A DNA stretch of 53,842 nt from JAFAHZ01 sp035656415 (GTDB taxonomy: Bacteria > Vulcanimicrobiota > Vulcanimicrobiia > Vulcanimicrobiales > Vulcanimicrobiaceae): assembly GCA_035656415.1 (NCBI GenBank), contig DASRSM010000167.1, positions 1 through 53,842 of the forward strand, written 5' to 3'. Shown here piece by piece: positions 33,056 through 42,572 of the stretch. Below the pieces are notes generated by a model. That model was not told the origin of the DNA. It saw only the letters and a list, made by a program, of their open reading frames with translations, and did not search any database. How positions within the stretch are numbered: the stretch's first letter is position 1; each line of letters opens with the position of its first letter. A program made the translations under genes and the position numbers.

Positions 33056-36022
33056 ATGCCGCTAGACTCTATCGTTATTAAGGGCGCGCGAGAGCACAAT
33101 CTCAAGAACGTCGACTTGGTGTTGCCGCGCAACAAGCTCATCGTCGTCACCGGACTTTCGGGTTCCGGGAAATCGTCGCTTGCGTTCGACACCGTGTACG
33201 CGGAGGGGCAGCGGCGCTACGTCGAGTCGCTCTCTTCGTACGCCCGTCAGTTCTTGGGTCAGATGGAGAAGCCCGACGTCGATTACATCGAGGGACTGTC
33301 GCCGGCGATCTCGATCGATCAGAAATCCACCTCGCGCAACCCGCGCTCGACGGTGGGAACCGTTACCGAAATCTACGATTACCTGCGTCTGCTGTTCGCG
33401 CGGATCGGAACGCCGCACTGCTATAAATGTGGTCGCGAGATCAGCTCGCAATCGAGCGAGCAGATCGTCGATTCGATTCTCGAGCTCCCCGAAGGGACGC
33501 GGATTCAGCTTTTGGCACCGCTGGTGCGCGGGCGTAAGGGTGAGTACACGAAGCTTTTCGAGGAAGCGGCAAAAGAGGGCTTCGCGCGGGTGCGCGTCGA
33601 CGGCGAAACGCGCGAGCTTCGCGAGAAAATCGTTCTCGATAAGAAGCGCAAGCACACGATCGAGGTCGTTGTCGATCGGCTGGTGATGAAACCCGACGTC
33701 CGGAAACGGCTCACCGATTCGGTGGAGACGACGCTGCGGCTGTCTACTGGCATCGTGACCGTGCTGGCCGAGCAGCCCGGCAGCAAAACGCCGCGCGAGC
33801 TGACGTTTAGCGAGGCGTTCGCGTGCGTTTATTGCGGGTTGTCGTTCGAGGAGCTCGCGCCGCGGCTGTTTTCGTTCAACTCGCCGTACGGCGCGTGCCC
33901 GTCGTGCAGCGGCCTCGGCGAAAAAATCGAAATCGATCCGTGGAAGGTGATCCCGGATCGCAGTAAGTCGATCGGGGACGGCGCGATCGTTCCGTGGAGT
34001 CGCAGCCTGGGGACGGGCAAGTACCCGTCGATGAATCCGTACTATCTGCAGCAACTCGAACGCGTGCTGCGCAAGTATCGCGTGAAAATGTCGACGCCGA
34101 TCGAGAAGATGCCCGAAGAGGTCGTCGATTTGATTCTCTACGGCACCGATCGCGAGCAGACGTTCGAGTACACGTCGCGCGGCGGCAAGACCTGGGAGTA
34201 CAAGTCGTCGTTCGAAGGCGTCGTCAACAATCTGCAGCGGCGCTATTCGGAGACCTCGAGCGAGTACGTCAAGGAAGACATCGAGAAATACATGTCGGCG
34301 TCGACGTGTCCCGCATGCAAAGGAGCACGACTCAAACCCGAAGCACTCGCGGTAACGGTCGGCGATTCGAACATCGATGCGTTGACGCGCATGTCGATCG
34401 AGCACGTAGAGTCGTTTTTTCGCAGGCTGCAGATGACGCAGCGACAATCGCAGATCGCGCATCAAATCGTCAAGGAAATTCGCGCGCGCCTGGGTTTTCT
34501 CACGAACGTCGGCCTGAACTACTTGACCCTCTCGCGATCCGCGACGACGCTTTCCGGCGGCGAATCGCAACGCATTCGTCTGGCAACTCAGATCGGAAGC
34601 GCGCTGGTGGGCGTACTTTACATTCTCGACGAGCCCTCGATCGGGCTCCATCAGCGCGACAACGACCGTCTGCTCGCGACGCTCAAGACGCTGCGCGACC
34701 TCGGCAACACGCTGCTGGTGATCGAGCACGACGAGGACACGATGCGCACGGCCGACGTCGTCGTCGACATCGGACCGGGCGCCGGTGCCGAAGGCGGCGA
34801 GATTTTAACGGCAGGAACGCTCGAGCAAGTCGTTGCGAACCCCATATCGGAAACGGGCGCGTACCTGTCGGGCCGGAAGTTCATTCCGATTCCGAAACGC
34901 CGCCGCCCGCCGCGCGGGTGGCTCGAAGTCCGCAACGCGAACGCCAATAACATCCGCGGCGTCGACGTTCGCTTTCCGATCGGCGCGTTTACCTGCGTCA
35001 CGGGCGTGAGCGGCAGCGGTAAGTCGACGCTCGTCAACAACGTTTTGGTGCGTGCGCTGAACCAGTATCTACACGGCCAGCCGCCGGGCGGAACGTACGG
35101 AACCGTCAAAGGGGCAAATCAACTCGACAAGCTCGTCGTGATCGATCAATCGCCGATCGGCCGCACGCCGCGCAGCAATCCCGCGACGTACACGGGCACG
35201 TTCGATCACATTCGCGAGCTGTTCTCGATGGTCCCCGAAGCGCGCATGCGCGGTTACACGCCCGGGCGCTTCTCGTTCAATGTCAAGGGCGGACGCTGCG
35301 ATTCGTGCGAAGGCGACGGCATCATCAAAATCGAGATGCATTTTCTTCCCGACGTTTACGTGCCGTGCGAAGTCTGTAAGGGCAAACGCTACAACGCGCA
35401 GACGCTCGAAGTAAAGTATAAGGGGAAGACGATCTCCGACGTACTCGAGATGCGCGTCGACGAAGCCAACGCCTTCTTCGAAAACATCCCGCGCATTCAC
35501 AACAAGCTTAGAACGATCTGCGACGTCGGGCTCGGCTACATCAAGATGGGCCAGCCGGCCACGACGCTGTCTGGGGGCGAAGCGCAGCGCGTCAAGTTGG
35601 CGACGGAACTCTCGCGCCGGTCGACGGGACGAACGTTTTACGTGCTCGACGAGCCGACGACGGGTCTGCACTTCGCCGACATCCACAAGCTGCTCGAAGT
35701 GCTGCAGCGCCTGGTCACCATGGGCAACTCCGTCCTGGTCATCGAGCACAATCTCGACGTGATCAAGACGGCCGACTACTTGATCGACCTCGGCCCCGAA
35801 GGGGGCGATCGTGGCGGCACGGTCATCGCCAACGGCACGCCGGAAGAAGTGTCGACCGAACCCAGGTCGTTTACGGGAGCGTATCTGGCCCCGGTGCTGC
35901 GCGACGAGAGGGCCGTGGGGCATCACGTGGTCGACGCGGCGGAACTCGAACGCTTGGAGCGCGAGAATCTTTCGGTTCTCGACGATCTCGCGAAGGGCGA
36001 CCGGGTCGCCGTCGAAGCCTAG
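33056..36022 (+). CDS. uvrA: Excinuclease ABC subunit A
   Basis: The damage-sensing ATPase of nucleotide excision repair, 988 residues. Two ABC modules are visible: Walker A GLSGSGKSS (about 32-40) with signature LSGGESQRI, and GVSGSGKSTL (about 655) with LSGGEAQRV. Zinc fingers include CYKCGREI, CVYCGLSFEELAP...CPSCSGLG and the C-terminal CDSCEGDGI...CEVCKG. The length is slightly above the usual 940 through insertions and a tail. ATG 33056 follows AGGGAAG. It is third in the operon begun by GH38, which joins carbohydrate and repair genes. Confidence 0.97.
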   Translation: MPLDSIVIKGAREHNLKNVDLVLPRNKLIVVTGLSGSGKSSLAFDTVYAEGQRRYVESLSSYARQFLGQMEKPDVDYIEGLSPAISIDQKSTSRNPRSTVGTVTEIYDYLRLLFARIGTPHCYKCGREISSQSSEQIVDSILELPEGTRIQLLAPLVRGRKGEYTKLFEEAAKEGFARVRVDGETRELREKIVLDKKRKHTIEVVVDRLVMKPDVRKRLTDSVETTLRLSTGIVTVLAEQPGSKTPRELTFSEAFACVYCGLSFEELAPRLFSFNSPYGACPSCSGLGEKIEIDPWKVIPDRSKSIGDGAIVPWSRSLGTGKYPSMNPYYLQQLERVLRKYRVKMSTPIEKMPEEVVDLILYGTDREQTFEYTSRGGKTWEYKSSFEGVVNNLQRRYSETSSEYVKEDIEKYMSASTCPACKGARLKPEALAVTVGDSNIDALTRMSIEHVESFFRRLQMTQRQSQIAHQIVKEIRARLGFLTNVGLNYLTLSRSATTLSGGESQRIRLATQIGSALVGVLYILDEPSIGLHQRDNDRLLATLKTLRDLGNTLLVIEHDEDTMRTADVVVDIGPGAGAEGGEILTAGTLEQVVANPISETGAYLSGRKFIPIPKRRRPPRGWLEVRNANANNIRGVDVRFPIGAFTCVTGVSGSGKSTLVNNVLVRALNQYLHGQPPGGTYGTVKGANQLDKLVVIDQSPIGRTPRSNPATYTGTFDHIRELFSMVPEARMRGYTPGRFSFNVKGGRCDSCEGDGIIKIEMHFLPDVYVPCEVCKGKRYNAQTLEVKYKGKTISDVLEMRVDEANAFFENIPRIHNKLRTICDVGLGYIKMGQPATTLSGGEAQRVKLATELSRRSTGRTFYVLDEPTTGLHFADIHKLLEVLQRLVTMGNSVLVIEHNLDVIKTADYLIDLGPEGGDRGGTVIANGTPEEVSTEPRSFTGAYLAPVLRDERAVGHHVVDAAELERLERENLSVLDDLAKGDRVAVEA

Positions 36023-36033
36023 CTCTCACCGCT

Positions 36034-36387
36034 ATGGCTAGATTTTCGATCGTCATGCTGGTCTGCTCGGACCTGGTGCGCTCGCGCAGCTTTTACAAAG
36101 ACGTGTTGGGGCTGCGCGTCGCCTCCGATCACATGCCGCGCTGGGTGGAGTTCGAGCTCGGCGACGGCACCACGTTGGGACTGCACAATAAAAGCGAGCT
36201 GCTGGCCGTACGCCCCGGTTCGCTGCAGCTCGGCTTCACGGTGGAGAACGTCGACAAATTCGTCGCCGACTGCGTCGCGCTCGGCGTACCCGTCTTTCAA
36301 GATCCGTACGAGGAATCGTTCGGCCGCATCGCCGTGATCGGCGATCCGGACGGATACCCGATTCAAATCGCCGCGCTGAATTCGTGA
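36034..36387 (+). CDS. VOC-fold (glyoxalase/bleomycin-resistance-like) protein
   Basis: A 117-residue vicinal-oxygen-chelate domain with the two beta-alpha-beta-beta-beta modules: VMLVCSDLVRSRSFYKDVLGLRV, a VEFELGDGTTLGLHN strand pair, then QLGFTVENVDKFVADCVALG and AVIGDPDGYPIQIA. The metal-site Glu of glyoxalase I is not obvious, so it may be a binding or resistance protein. It lies between uvrA (11-bp gap) and ligA (GTGA overlap), so it is co-expressed with the repair genes. Confidence 0.85.
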   Translation: MARFSIVMLVCSDLVRSRSFYKDVLGLRVASDHMPRWVEFELGDGTTLGLHNKSELLAVRPGSLQLGFTVENVDKFVADCVALGVPVFQDPYEESFGRIAVIGDPDGYPIQIAALNS

Positions 36388-38405
36388 ATTCGATAAAGCC
36401 CGAGGCACGCGCCGAAGAGCTTCGCGCGCAAATCGAGGACGCGAACTACCGCTACTACATCCTCGACGATCCCGCCATTACGGACGCCGAATTCGACGCG
36501 CTGCTGCGCGAGCTGATCGAGCTCGAAACTCGTCACCCCGAGATTCTCGCGCCCGACTCGCCGACGCAGCGCGTCGGCGCGGTCGCGTCTGAGCGATTCG
36601 CACCGTACGAACACGCGCGACCGATGCTCAGCTTGGCGAACGCCTTTTCCGAAGATGAGCTGCGCGCTTTCGACGAACGCGCGCGTAAAGCGGCGGGTGG
36701 TCCCGTGGAATACGTGTGCGAGCTCAAGATCGATGGCCTAGCGATCGCGCTCGATTACGAGCGCGGCGCGATGGTCCGCGGCGGCACGCGCGGCGACGGA
36801 CGCATCGGTGAAGACGTCACCGCAAACCTTCGCACGATAAGAACCATTCCGCTCCGTCTGCGCCCGTGTCCCCCCGGGCTTGTCGAGGGGCAGCAGGAGT
36901 TCATTGAGGTCCGAGGAGAGGTTTTTCTCGGTAAGAGCGACTTCGAGAAACTCAACGCGGGGCGTGAAAAAAACGGATTACCGGTTTTCGCTAATCCGCG
37001 GAACGCCGCATCGGGCGGCGTGCGTCAGTTAGATCCAAAGCTTACCGCAGAGCGGCGGTTGTCGTTCTTCGCGTATCAAATCGCGGAGCTGCGCGACGGC
37101 GCGGCGCTGAAATCGCAGTGGGGGTCGCTCGAGCTGATCAAGCGGTTGGGATTCCCCGTCAACCCCAACGTTCGGCGTGCCGCTACGATGGAAGACGTCG
37201 TCGGGTACTGCCGGCAATGGGAAGAGCGTCGCGACGAACTCGATTATGAAATCGATGGGGTCGTCATCAAAGTCGACGATCTCGCGCTGCAAGAAAAGTT
37301 AGGCGTCGTCGCGCGCGACCCGCGCTGGGCAATCGCGTTTAAGTTCAAGCCGCGCGAGGCGCGCACGAAGCTGCGCGATATCGTCGTTACGGTCGGGCGA
37401 ACAGGAACGCTCAATCCCAACGCCGTGCTCGAGCCGGTACAGATCGGCGGCGTCACGGTCAAAAGTGCAACGCTGCACAACGCCGAGTACATCGCCAGCA
37501 ACGATATTCGCATCGGCGATACGGTCCTCGTAACGCGTGCGGGCGACGTGATTCCGCGAGTCGTCGGGCCGATTCCGTCGGAGCGCACCGGCAAGGAGCG
37601 CCTTTTCAAAATGCCCGATCGCTGCCCGGTGTGCGGTTCGGCGGTCGACCATCCGCCGGGCGAAGCGATGTCGCGCTGCACGAACGCCTCGTGTCCGGCA
37701 CAAGTGTACGAACGCATTCGCCACTACGCGTCGCGCGGCGCGATGGATATCGAAGGCCTCGGCGACGTCCTTGCCGAGCAGTTGACGTCGGGCGAATACG
37801 TTGAGGACATCGCCGACCTCTACTCGCTCGATCTCGATACGCTCTCGTCCATGCCGCGCATGGGGAAGAAGAGCGCGAGCAACGTACTTGCGTCGATCGA
37901 GCGCTCGAAACAGCGCGGTTTGGCGCGGCTGCTCAACGGTCTGGGCATCCGCTTCGTAGGCGAACAAACCGCGGGGATTCTCGCAAGCGACTTCGGATCG
38001 ATCGACGCGATCGAAGCGGCAACCGAAGACGTGCTGCAGCAAAGCGACGGGATCGGTCCCGAAGTTGCCGCGAGCGTTCGGCTCTTTTTCGCGCAGCCGG
38101 CAAACGTGAAGATGGTCGACCGTCTGCGCAAGGCCGCCGTCGTCGTCACTGCGCCCAAGCGCGTTCGCGCACAGGCCGGCGCGTTAAGCGGAAGGACCTT
38201 CGTTTTGACCGGAACGCTGCCCACGCTTACGCGCGAACAAGCTACGGAAATGATCGTCGCGGCCGGCGGTAAAGTAACCGGATCGGTCAGTAAAAAGACC
38301 GACTACGTCGTCGCGGGAAGCGAACCCGGAAGCAAACTCACCAAGGCGCAGGAGCTCGGGATCGAGCTTCTCGACGAGGACGCACTGAAAGCGCTGCTCG
38401 CTTAA
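36384..38405 (+). CDS. ligA: NAD-dependent DNA ligase
   Basis: Seals nicks in replication and repair, using NAD. The 673 residues have the usual order: Ia and adenylation domains with Lys115 in ELKIDGLAIAL, the RGDGRIGEDVT and NPRNAASG motifs, an OB domain, a four-cysteine zinc finger (CPVCGSAVDH...CTNASCPAQ, about 414-438), helix-hairpin-helix repeats and a BRCT domain (about 595-673, RTFVLTGTLPT). GTG 36384 overlaps the VOC stop. With uvrA and uvrB it makes most of the excision-repair chain in this window. Confidence 0.97.
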   Translation: MNSIKPEARAEELRAQIEDANYRYYILDDPAITDAEFDALLRELIELETRHPEILAPDSPTQRVGAVASERFAPYEHARPMLSLANAFSEDELRAFDERARKAAGGPVEYVCELKIDGLAIALDYERGAMVRGGTRGDGRIGEDVTANLRTIRTIPLRLRPCPPGLVEGQQEFIEVRGEVFLGKSDFEKLNAGREKNGLPVFANPRNAASGGVRQLDPKLTAERRLSFFAYQIAELRDGAALKSQWGSLELIKRLGFPVNPNVRRAATMEDVVGYCRQWEERRDELDYEIDGVVIKVDDLALQEKLGVVARDPRWAIAFKFKPREARTKLRDIVVTVGRTGTLNPNAVLEPVQIGGVTVKSATLHNAEYIASNDIRIGDTVLVTRAGDVIPRVVGPIPSERTGKERLFKMPDRCPVCGSAVDHPPGEAMSRCTNASCPAQVYERIRHYASRGAMDIEGLGDVLAEQLTSGEYVEDIADLYSLDLDTLSSMPRMGKKSASNVLASIERSKQRGLARLLNGLGIRFVGEQTAGILASDFGSIDAIEAATEDVLQQSDGIGPEVAASVRLFFAQPANVKMVDRLRKAAVVVTAPKRVRAQAGALSGRTFVLTGTLPTLTREQATEMIVAAGGKVTGSVSKKTDYVVAGSEPGSKLTKAQELGIELLDEDALKALLA

Positions 38406-39214
38406 TGCGGATCGAGCAGCGCGACGAGTGAAGCGAAATACGAGGGGAGCTTGCAATAGCACTCCGGCTCTTTTCCGTCGGTTGCATAGAGATAGCCGAC
38501 GTATTTTGCCGTTGCTTTGATCTTCGCTGAGTTAAACGGAACCTCGCCCGCGATATAGCTCCACTTGCCGCTGCCGAACGAAACGTGCGCCGGTTTGCGC
38601 AAGAATGCGAGCTTTGGATAACCGGCGCGCTCGTAGAAGTTGATCGCATCCGGTCCGGAACTGCCCGGCGCGTCGACGCCCGGATTTCCCATAACGAACC
38701 ACAGCGAATGCTTGTGGGCGTACTGCGTCGCGGCCGCGTAGTACGATGCGGCGTTCGGCGCCATCTCGTCGAGAAAGATTCCGTCGGGACGATACAGCGC
38801 TTCCCACCGCGCGATGTCGGCGTCGACCGCGGCCGCCGAGCGTTTACCGTACTTCGTATAGACGTAGCCCAGCACGTAGATGCCGGCCATCTGCGCCTTT
38901 TGGATGTAACTGACGTATTTGGAATCGGCGTTCGTCCCGGGTCCGTTGTTGACGTTGGCGATCAAAGCGAAGGGCACGTACGGATGCGCGAGCTTCGTCT
39001 CGATGACGGTGTTCCAAATCTTACCGGGATACGCGTAGAGCGGTATCAGCACGCCGGGCGTTTGCGGCGAATGATACGTGCGATGCGCGGGATACGTGCT
39101 TAACGCGGCCGCTTCAAAGTGCGCTGCGTTCGGAACGGACGATTGCATCGAGCAGCCAAGCAGGCTTACGACTGCAGATACTGCGAGCAAGAACCAGTGT
39201 GGGCGAGCGCTCAC
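38402..39214 (-). CDS. Spherulin-4-like lipoprotein
   Basis: A 270-residue exported protein with a lipobox ending LLGCS, so a lipoprotein. The mature part matches the spherulation-specific family 4 type: PLYAYPGKIWNTV, ALIANVNNGPG, the VLGYVYTKYG strand, then DGIFLDEM and FVMGNPGV, the signature of a TIM-barrel related to GH-D/GH114 glycosidases. Its real substrate is unknown; members are proposed to act on galactosaminogalactan-like polysaccharides. GTG 39214 directly follows AAGG with no spacing, and a TACATT sequence lies just upstream, so the transcript may be leaderless. It is convergent with ligA (4-bp overlap). Confidence 0.8.
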   Translation of the reverse strand: MSARPHWFLLAVSAVVSLLGCSMQSSVPNAAHFEAAALSTYPAHRTYHSPQTPGVLIPLYAYPGKIWNTVIETKLAHPYVPFALIANVNNGPGTNADSKYVSYIQKAQMAGIYVLGYVYTKYGKRSAAAVDADIARWEALYRPDGIFLDEMAPNAASYYAAATQYAHKHSLWFVMGNPGVDAPGSSGPDAINFYERAGYPKLAFLRKPAHVSFGSGKWSYIAGEVPFNSAKIKATAKYVGYLYATDGKEPECYCKLPSYFASLVALLDPH

Positions 39215-39257
39215 CCTTAATGTATCGGATGAATCGGATGCTCGGCCGTACTCGAGG

Positions 39258-40586
39258 CTACGGCTTGACGGTAATGCCGTTTGCGGACGTGGCGGCAAAT
39301 CCGGGCGAGAACGTTCCCGTCGTGGCAATCGTGCTTCCCGTTGCATCGAAGACTTTGACGCTGGTTCCGTCCGTAATGTAGAGATGGCCGTTATCCGAGT
39401 CGTACGCGATCGCTTGCGGCGACGATAGGCCACCGAAAGGCGCTCCCGAGCTGCCCGTCAGGCTGACCTCAGCGCCCGTTTCGTCGTATGCAAACATTCC
39501 GCCGCCGCTTCCGCTCCACCAAACGTAGACGTCGTCATTCGCCGAGTCGAAAGCGATCGGCCCAGGCGTGCATGTGCAGGGCGCGGAGATCGAGCTGCCC
39601 AGCGTACCCGTCGTCGAATAGTATTCAACGGCCACGCTGGAAGTGTTTGATACGTAAAGGCGGCTATCGTGGGAATCGTACGTCATGCCGCCGAGGCTCG
39701 TATCGATATTGGTTGGGAACGAGGTGGACTTTACGTTACCGTCTTCGTCGTACGAATGGATCGTATGGGTGCCCGGCGATGCAACGTAAAGTAAGTTACT
39801 CACTCCCGACGGATACGCGATTGCTCCGGTACCGGTCACGCTGTTGAAAAAAGACAGTTGGCCGCCGCCCGAGCTGTACACTTTCACCGTATTTGTCGCG
39901 CCGTTCGTGAGATAGAACCAGTTCAGGTCGCCAGGCGCCCACACGATGCTTTGCGGAGTCACGCCGGCGCCTTGCCACGATCCCGTCGATTTCTTGTTAC
40001 CCTGCGCGTCGTAGGCGACGACGTTGGGATGCGCTGTCGCAGCGGTGTACGTAACGAAGATCGTCGCAGGCAGATTCGGCGTGGGCGTTGGACCGGGCGT
40101 TGGCGTCGGGCCGCTAGGGGTGGGTGTCGGCGTCGGACCGTTGGTCGGCGAGGCCGAAGGGGTCGGCTTCGTATCCGCGACGGTAATGGACAGCTTCGCC
40201 TTGTGCTTTTTCTTGTCGCTGAAGGTAATCGTGCACGATCCGTTTCCGACGGGCGTGATCTTCACCGTCAGTTTCGGACCTTTGCCCGATAGCGGCAGTG
40301 CTTTTGCAATACCCTTGCACGTGCCGTGCTCGACGAACTTTCCGGTATACGCTTTTTCGGAAACGACGATTTTTTGGGCGAACGTTTGACCGATGCCGGC
40401 GAACGAAAGCGCGCGCGGCTTCGTCGTGATTCCGGCGGCGTGCGCCTGGAGATCCGGTTGAAGATCCGGAAGCGGCGCGGCCGAGGGAGAGAACATTCCG
40501 GCGGGAGTCGTGCCGCCGCCGCACGCAGCTAAGAGCGCTCCAGCGGCAATTACGACAAGAAAGAGCGTCGGACGAATACGTTCCAC
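39258..40586 (-). CDS. Lipoprotein with Pro-Thr linker and beta-propeller
   Basis: A 442-residue surface protein. Order: lipoprotein signal with LLAAC (Cys22); a small Ig-like domain (about 57-137, GTCKGIAKA...VGNGSCTITFSDKKK, with one likely disulfide); a Pro-Thr/Ser linker (139-173); and a propeller of YVTN/NHL-like blades (about 175-442, with NTVKVYSS, HTIHSYDEDG, AYDSDNGHLYITDG). No catalytic residues can be assigned; such proteins are usually binding or adhesion modules. Start GTG 40586. It shares direction with the spherulin-like lipoprotein just downstream, so the two may form a surface module. Confidence 0.72.
   Translation of the reverse strand: MERIRPTLFLVVIAAGALLAACGGGTTPAGMFSPSAAPLPDLQPDLQAHAAGITTKPRALSFAGIGQTFAQKIVVSEKAYTGKFVEHGTCKGIAKALPLSGKGPKLTVKITPVGNGSCTITFSDKKKHKAKLSITVADTKPTPSASPTNGPTPTPTPSGPTPTPGPTPTPNLPATIFVTYTAATAHPNVVAYDAQGNKKSTGSWQGAGVTPQSIVWAPGDLNWFYLTNGATNTVKVYSSGGGQLSFFNSVTGTGAIAYPSGVSNLLYVASPGTHTIHSYDEDGNVKSTSFPTNIDTSLGGMTYDSHDSRLYVSNTSSVAVEYYSTTGTLGSSISAPCTCTPGPIAFDSANDDVYVWWSGSGGGMFAYDETGAEVSLTGSSGAPFGGLSSPQAIAYDSDNGHLYITDGTSVKVFDATGSTIATTGTFSPGFAATSANGITVKP
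40068..40172 (-). repeat. Low-complexity repeat encoding the Pro-Thr linker
   Basis: A degenerate run of a GGCGT(T/C)GG-like unit, read on the minus strand as alternating Thr-Pro codons. It encodes the flexible linker of the surface lipoprotein. Such runs change length easily by slippage, so its size may vary among strains. It is coding, not intergenic. Confidence 0.7.
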
Positions 40587-40616
40587 GACGTACTCGTAGC
40601 GCCAATAGATGAAGAA

Positions 40617-42173
40617 TCAATAAATCCGCCAGAGGCCGCGGCGTTTGGGCTGCGCGAACGCGGCACGCCCTTCGGTGTCGACGGTGGGGAGCGCGCCGGC
40701 CAACGCGTCGGCAACGTCTCCGGCGATAACGCCGACCGGGCGGCGTCGCGCGGCGAGTTGACCCGCAAGGCCGTGCCAGTAGGCGCCAATCCTAGCGGCG
40801 TCCACGGGCGCCAATCCCTGCGCGAGCAAGGTCGCGATGGTTCCCGTAAGCACGTCGCCGCTCCCGGCCGTCGCGAGCGCGTTCGTGCCGGTGACGTTGA
40901 CGTGGACGGTCGTGCCGTCGAAAACGATCGTGTCGCGCCCTTTGAGCAGCGTCGTGATGCCGGTTCGCCCGACGAACTCGCGCACGCGCGCCACGCGCTC
41001 CTTGGGCGCGACGGTACCTTTGCCGGAGAGGCGTGCGAACTCGCCCGCGTGGGGCGTGACGACGACCGGCTTCCCGCGCAACGATTCCAGCCGCTTCGAT
41101 AAATGAAAGAGCGCGCTTGCATCGACGACCGCGGGCAGCGTTGTGCGCGCAAGGAACTCCGCGACGATTTCGCCCGTGCGATTGTCGAGGCCGAGACCCG
41201 GCCCAATGCCGACGGAGCCGTTGCGCTTTTCTATCTCGAGCAGCTCCTCGACGGCGCGCTGCACCGGAGCTTCGTCGGCGATTTCGATGACGACTTGCTC
41301 GATCAAGTGCGCGCGCAGCGTCGCTGCCACGCTCGAAGGTGCGGCGACGGTAACGTATCCTGCACCGGCGCGCGCCGCAGCGCGCGCGCAGAGAACCGCC
41401 GCGCCGGGAAACTGCCCCGAGCCTGCGACGATGAGCGGCGCGCCGGAGCTCCGTTTGTCCGCGATGGCAGCGCGAACCGGCAAAGCGCGTAAGAACGCTT
41501 CGTCGTCGAGCGCGGCAAACGTTGGCGGTGGTGCCGCGAGTATCGCATCGGAGATGCCGATTTCGGCGTACCACAACTCGCCGGCACGTTCGCGCGCCGG
41601 ATCGAGCAGCAATCCCGGTTTTGCCGCTCCGAGCGTTACCGTAACGGTAGCGCGCACGGCATCGGCGGCGACGGCGCCGGTCAGCGCGTCGACGCCGGAG
41701 GGAATGTCGATTGCCAACACCAGATGCTTGCGCGCGTCGAGCGCTCGCGCCGCCGCAACGTACGCCTCGGGAAGCGGCAAGCGCGCACCGGTGCCGAACA
41801 GACCGTCGACGCCGATAGCGTCTTCCAGCGCCGCGCGCGCCTCGCGCTCGGTCGTAGGCAGCGCGCGCGTCGCAACGCCTGCCGCACGCGCGCGTGCTTC
41901 CGCGGCTGCGCGCGCGACCGACGGGGTCCCGCCCGCGAGTGCGTACACCGTGCAGTCGTATGCCGGACTCAACTCGGCGAGCGCGGCAAACGCGTCGCCG
42001 CCGTTGTTGCCGGGTCCCGCAAACGCGACGATGCGTCCGCCGCTCGGCGCCATCGCGCACAGGCGATCGGCGATCCACGTACCCGCATTGCGCATGAGCG
42101 CGTCCTCGCCTACTTCGGCGATAGCGGCAGCGTCGGCCGCGCGCATTGCCTGGGGCTCGAGAACGTAGATCAT
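40617..42173 (-). CDS. nnr: Bifunctional NAD(P)H-hydrate epimerase/dehydratase
   Basis: Repairs hydrated NAD(P)H. The 518 residues form an N-terminal YjeF epimerase (about 1-215; FAGPGNNGGDAFAAL, then DGLFGTG, then IDIPSGVDALTG) and a C-terminal ADP-dependent dehydratase of the ribokinase-like fold (about 225-518; VAGSGQFPGAAVL, VVTPHAGEFARL, TAGSGDVLTGTIA). ATG 42173 overlaps the acpS stop as ATGA. The acpS-nnr pair occurs in many bacteria. Confidence 0.95.
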   Translation of the reverse strand: MIYVLEPQAMRAADAAAIAEVGEDALMRNAGTWIADRLCAMAPSGGRIVAFAGPGNNGGDAFAALAELSPAYDCTVYALAGGTPSVARAAAEARARAAGVATRALPTTEREARAALEDAIGVDGLFGTGARLPLPEAYVAAARALDARKHLVLAIDIPSGVDALTGAVAADAVRATVTVTLGAAKPGLLLDPARERAGELWYAEIGISDAILAAPPPTFAALDDEAFLRALPVRAAIADKRSSGAPLIVAGSGQFPGAAVLCARAAARAGAGYVTVAAPSSVAATLRAHLIEQVVIEIADEAPVQRAVEELLEIEKRNGSVGIGPGLGLDNRTGEIVAEFLARTTLPAVVDASALFHLSKRLESLRGKPVVVTPHAGEFARLSGKGTVAPKERVARVREFVGRTGITTLLKGRDTIVFDGTTVHVNVTGTNALATAGSGDVLTGTIATLLAQGLAPVDAARIGAYWHGLAGQLAARRRPVGVIAGDVADALAGALPTVDTEGRAAFAQPKRRGLWRIY

Positions 42174-42532
42174 CGCTCGAGAATTACCACGGCAGCGGCG
42201 GTGCTTGCGGTGTGCGTGATCGTTAGGTGAATGTTCGTGACGCCGCGCTCGGCGATCAAGCGGCGCGCGTCGCCGTAGAGCTCGACGATCGGCTTGCCGC
42301 TGCGCTCGTGCGCGACGCCGATCCACCGCCAGGGTATCGCGTGCCCGAACGCCTTGCGCGTCGCTTCCTTGGCGGCGTAGAAGCCGGCGAGACGCTCGGG
42401 CCAGTTGCGCTTACGCATCGCATAGCGCATCTCGACCTCGGTGTAGATTTTGCGCGCGAACCATTCGAGCCGTCGCGCGTCGAAGCGGTAACGATCGACC
42501 TCGGCGAGATCGATGCCGATTCCAACGATCAT
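42170..42532 (-). CDS. acpS: Holo-[acyl-carrier-protein] synthase
   Basis: Transfers phosphopantetheine from CoA to the serine of acyl carrier protein. The 120 residues contain the magnesium-site motif GIGIDLAEVDRYR and the WPERLAGFYAAKEATRKAFG helix, with a closing HLTITHTASTAAA. Length is normal. Start ATG 42532 has no strong ribosome binding site. It lies back to back with the archaemetzincin gene, 40 bp apart. Confidence 0.95.
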   Translation of the reverse strand: MIVGIGIDLAEVDRYRFDARRLEWFARKIYTEVEMRYAMRKRNWPERLAGFYAAKEATRKAFGHAIPWRWIGVAHERSGKPIVELYGDARRLIAERGVTNIHLTITHTASTAAAVVILER

Positions 42533-42572
42533 GGCGGAGTATCCCGCCGCGGGGTCGAAGCATCCTCCACGA

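Noticed and set aside
33062..34729. Open frame of 555 codons antisense to uvrA
   Set aside because: Typical shadow frame in GC-rich DNA; no motif and no start signal.
40068..40172. Direct-repeat array, possible CRISPR or iteron
   Set aside because: Repeats are in frame and encode a Pro-Thr linker; no spacer structure.
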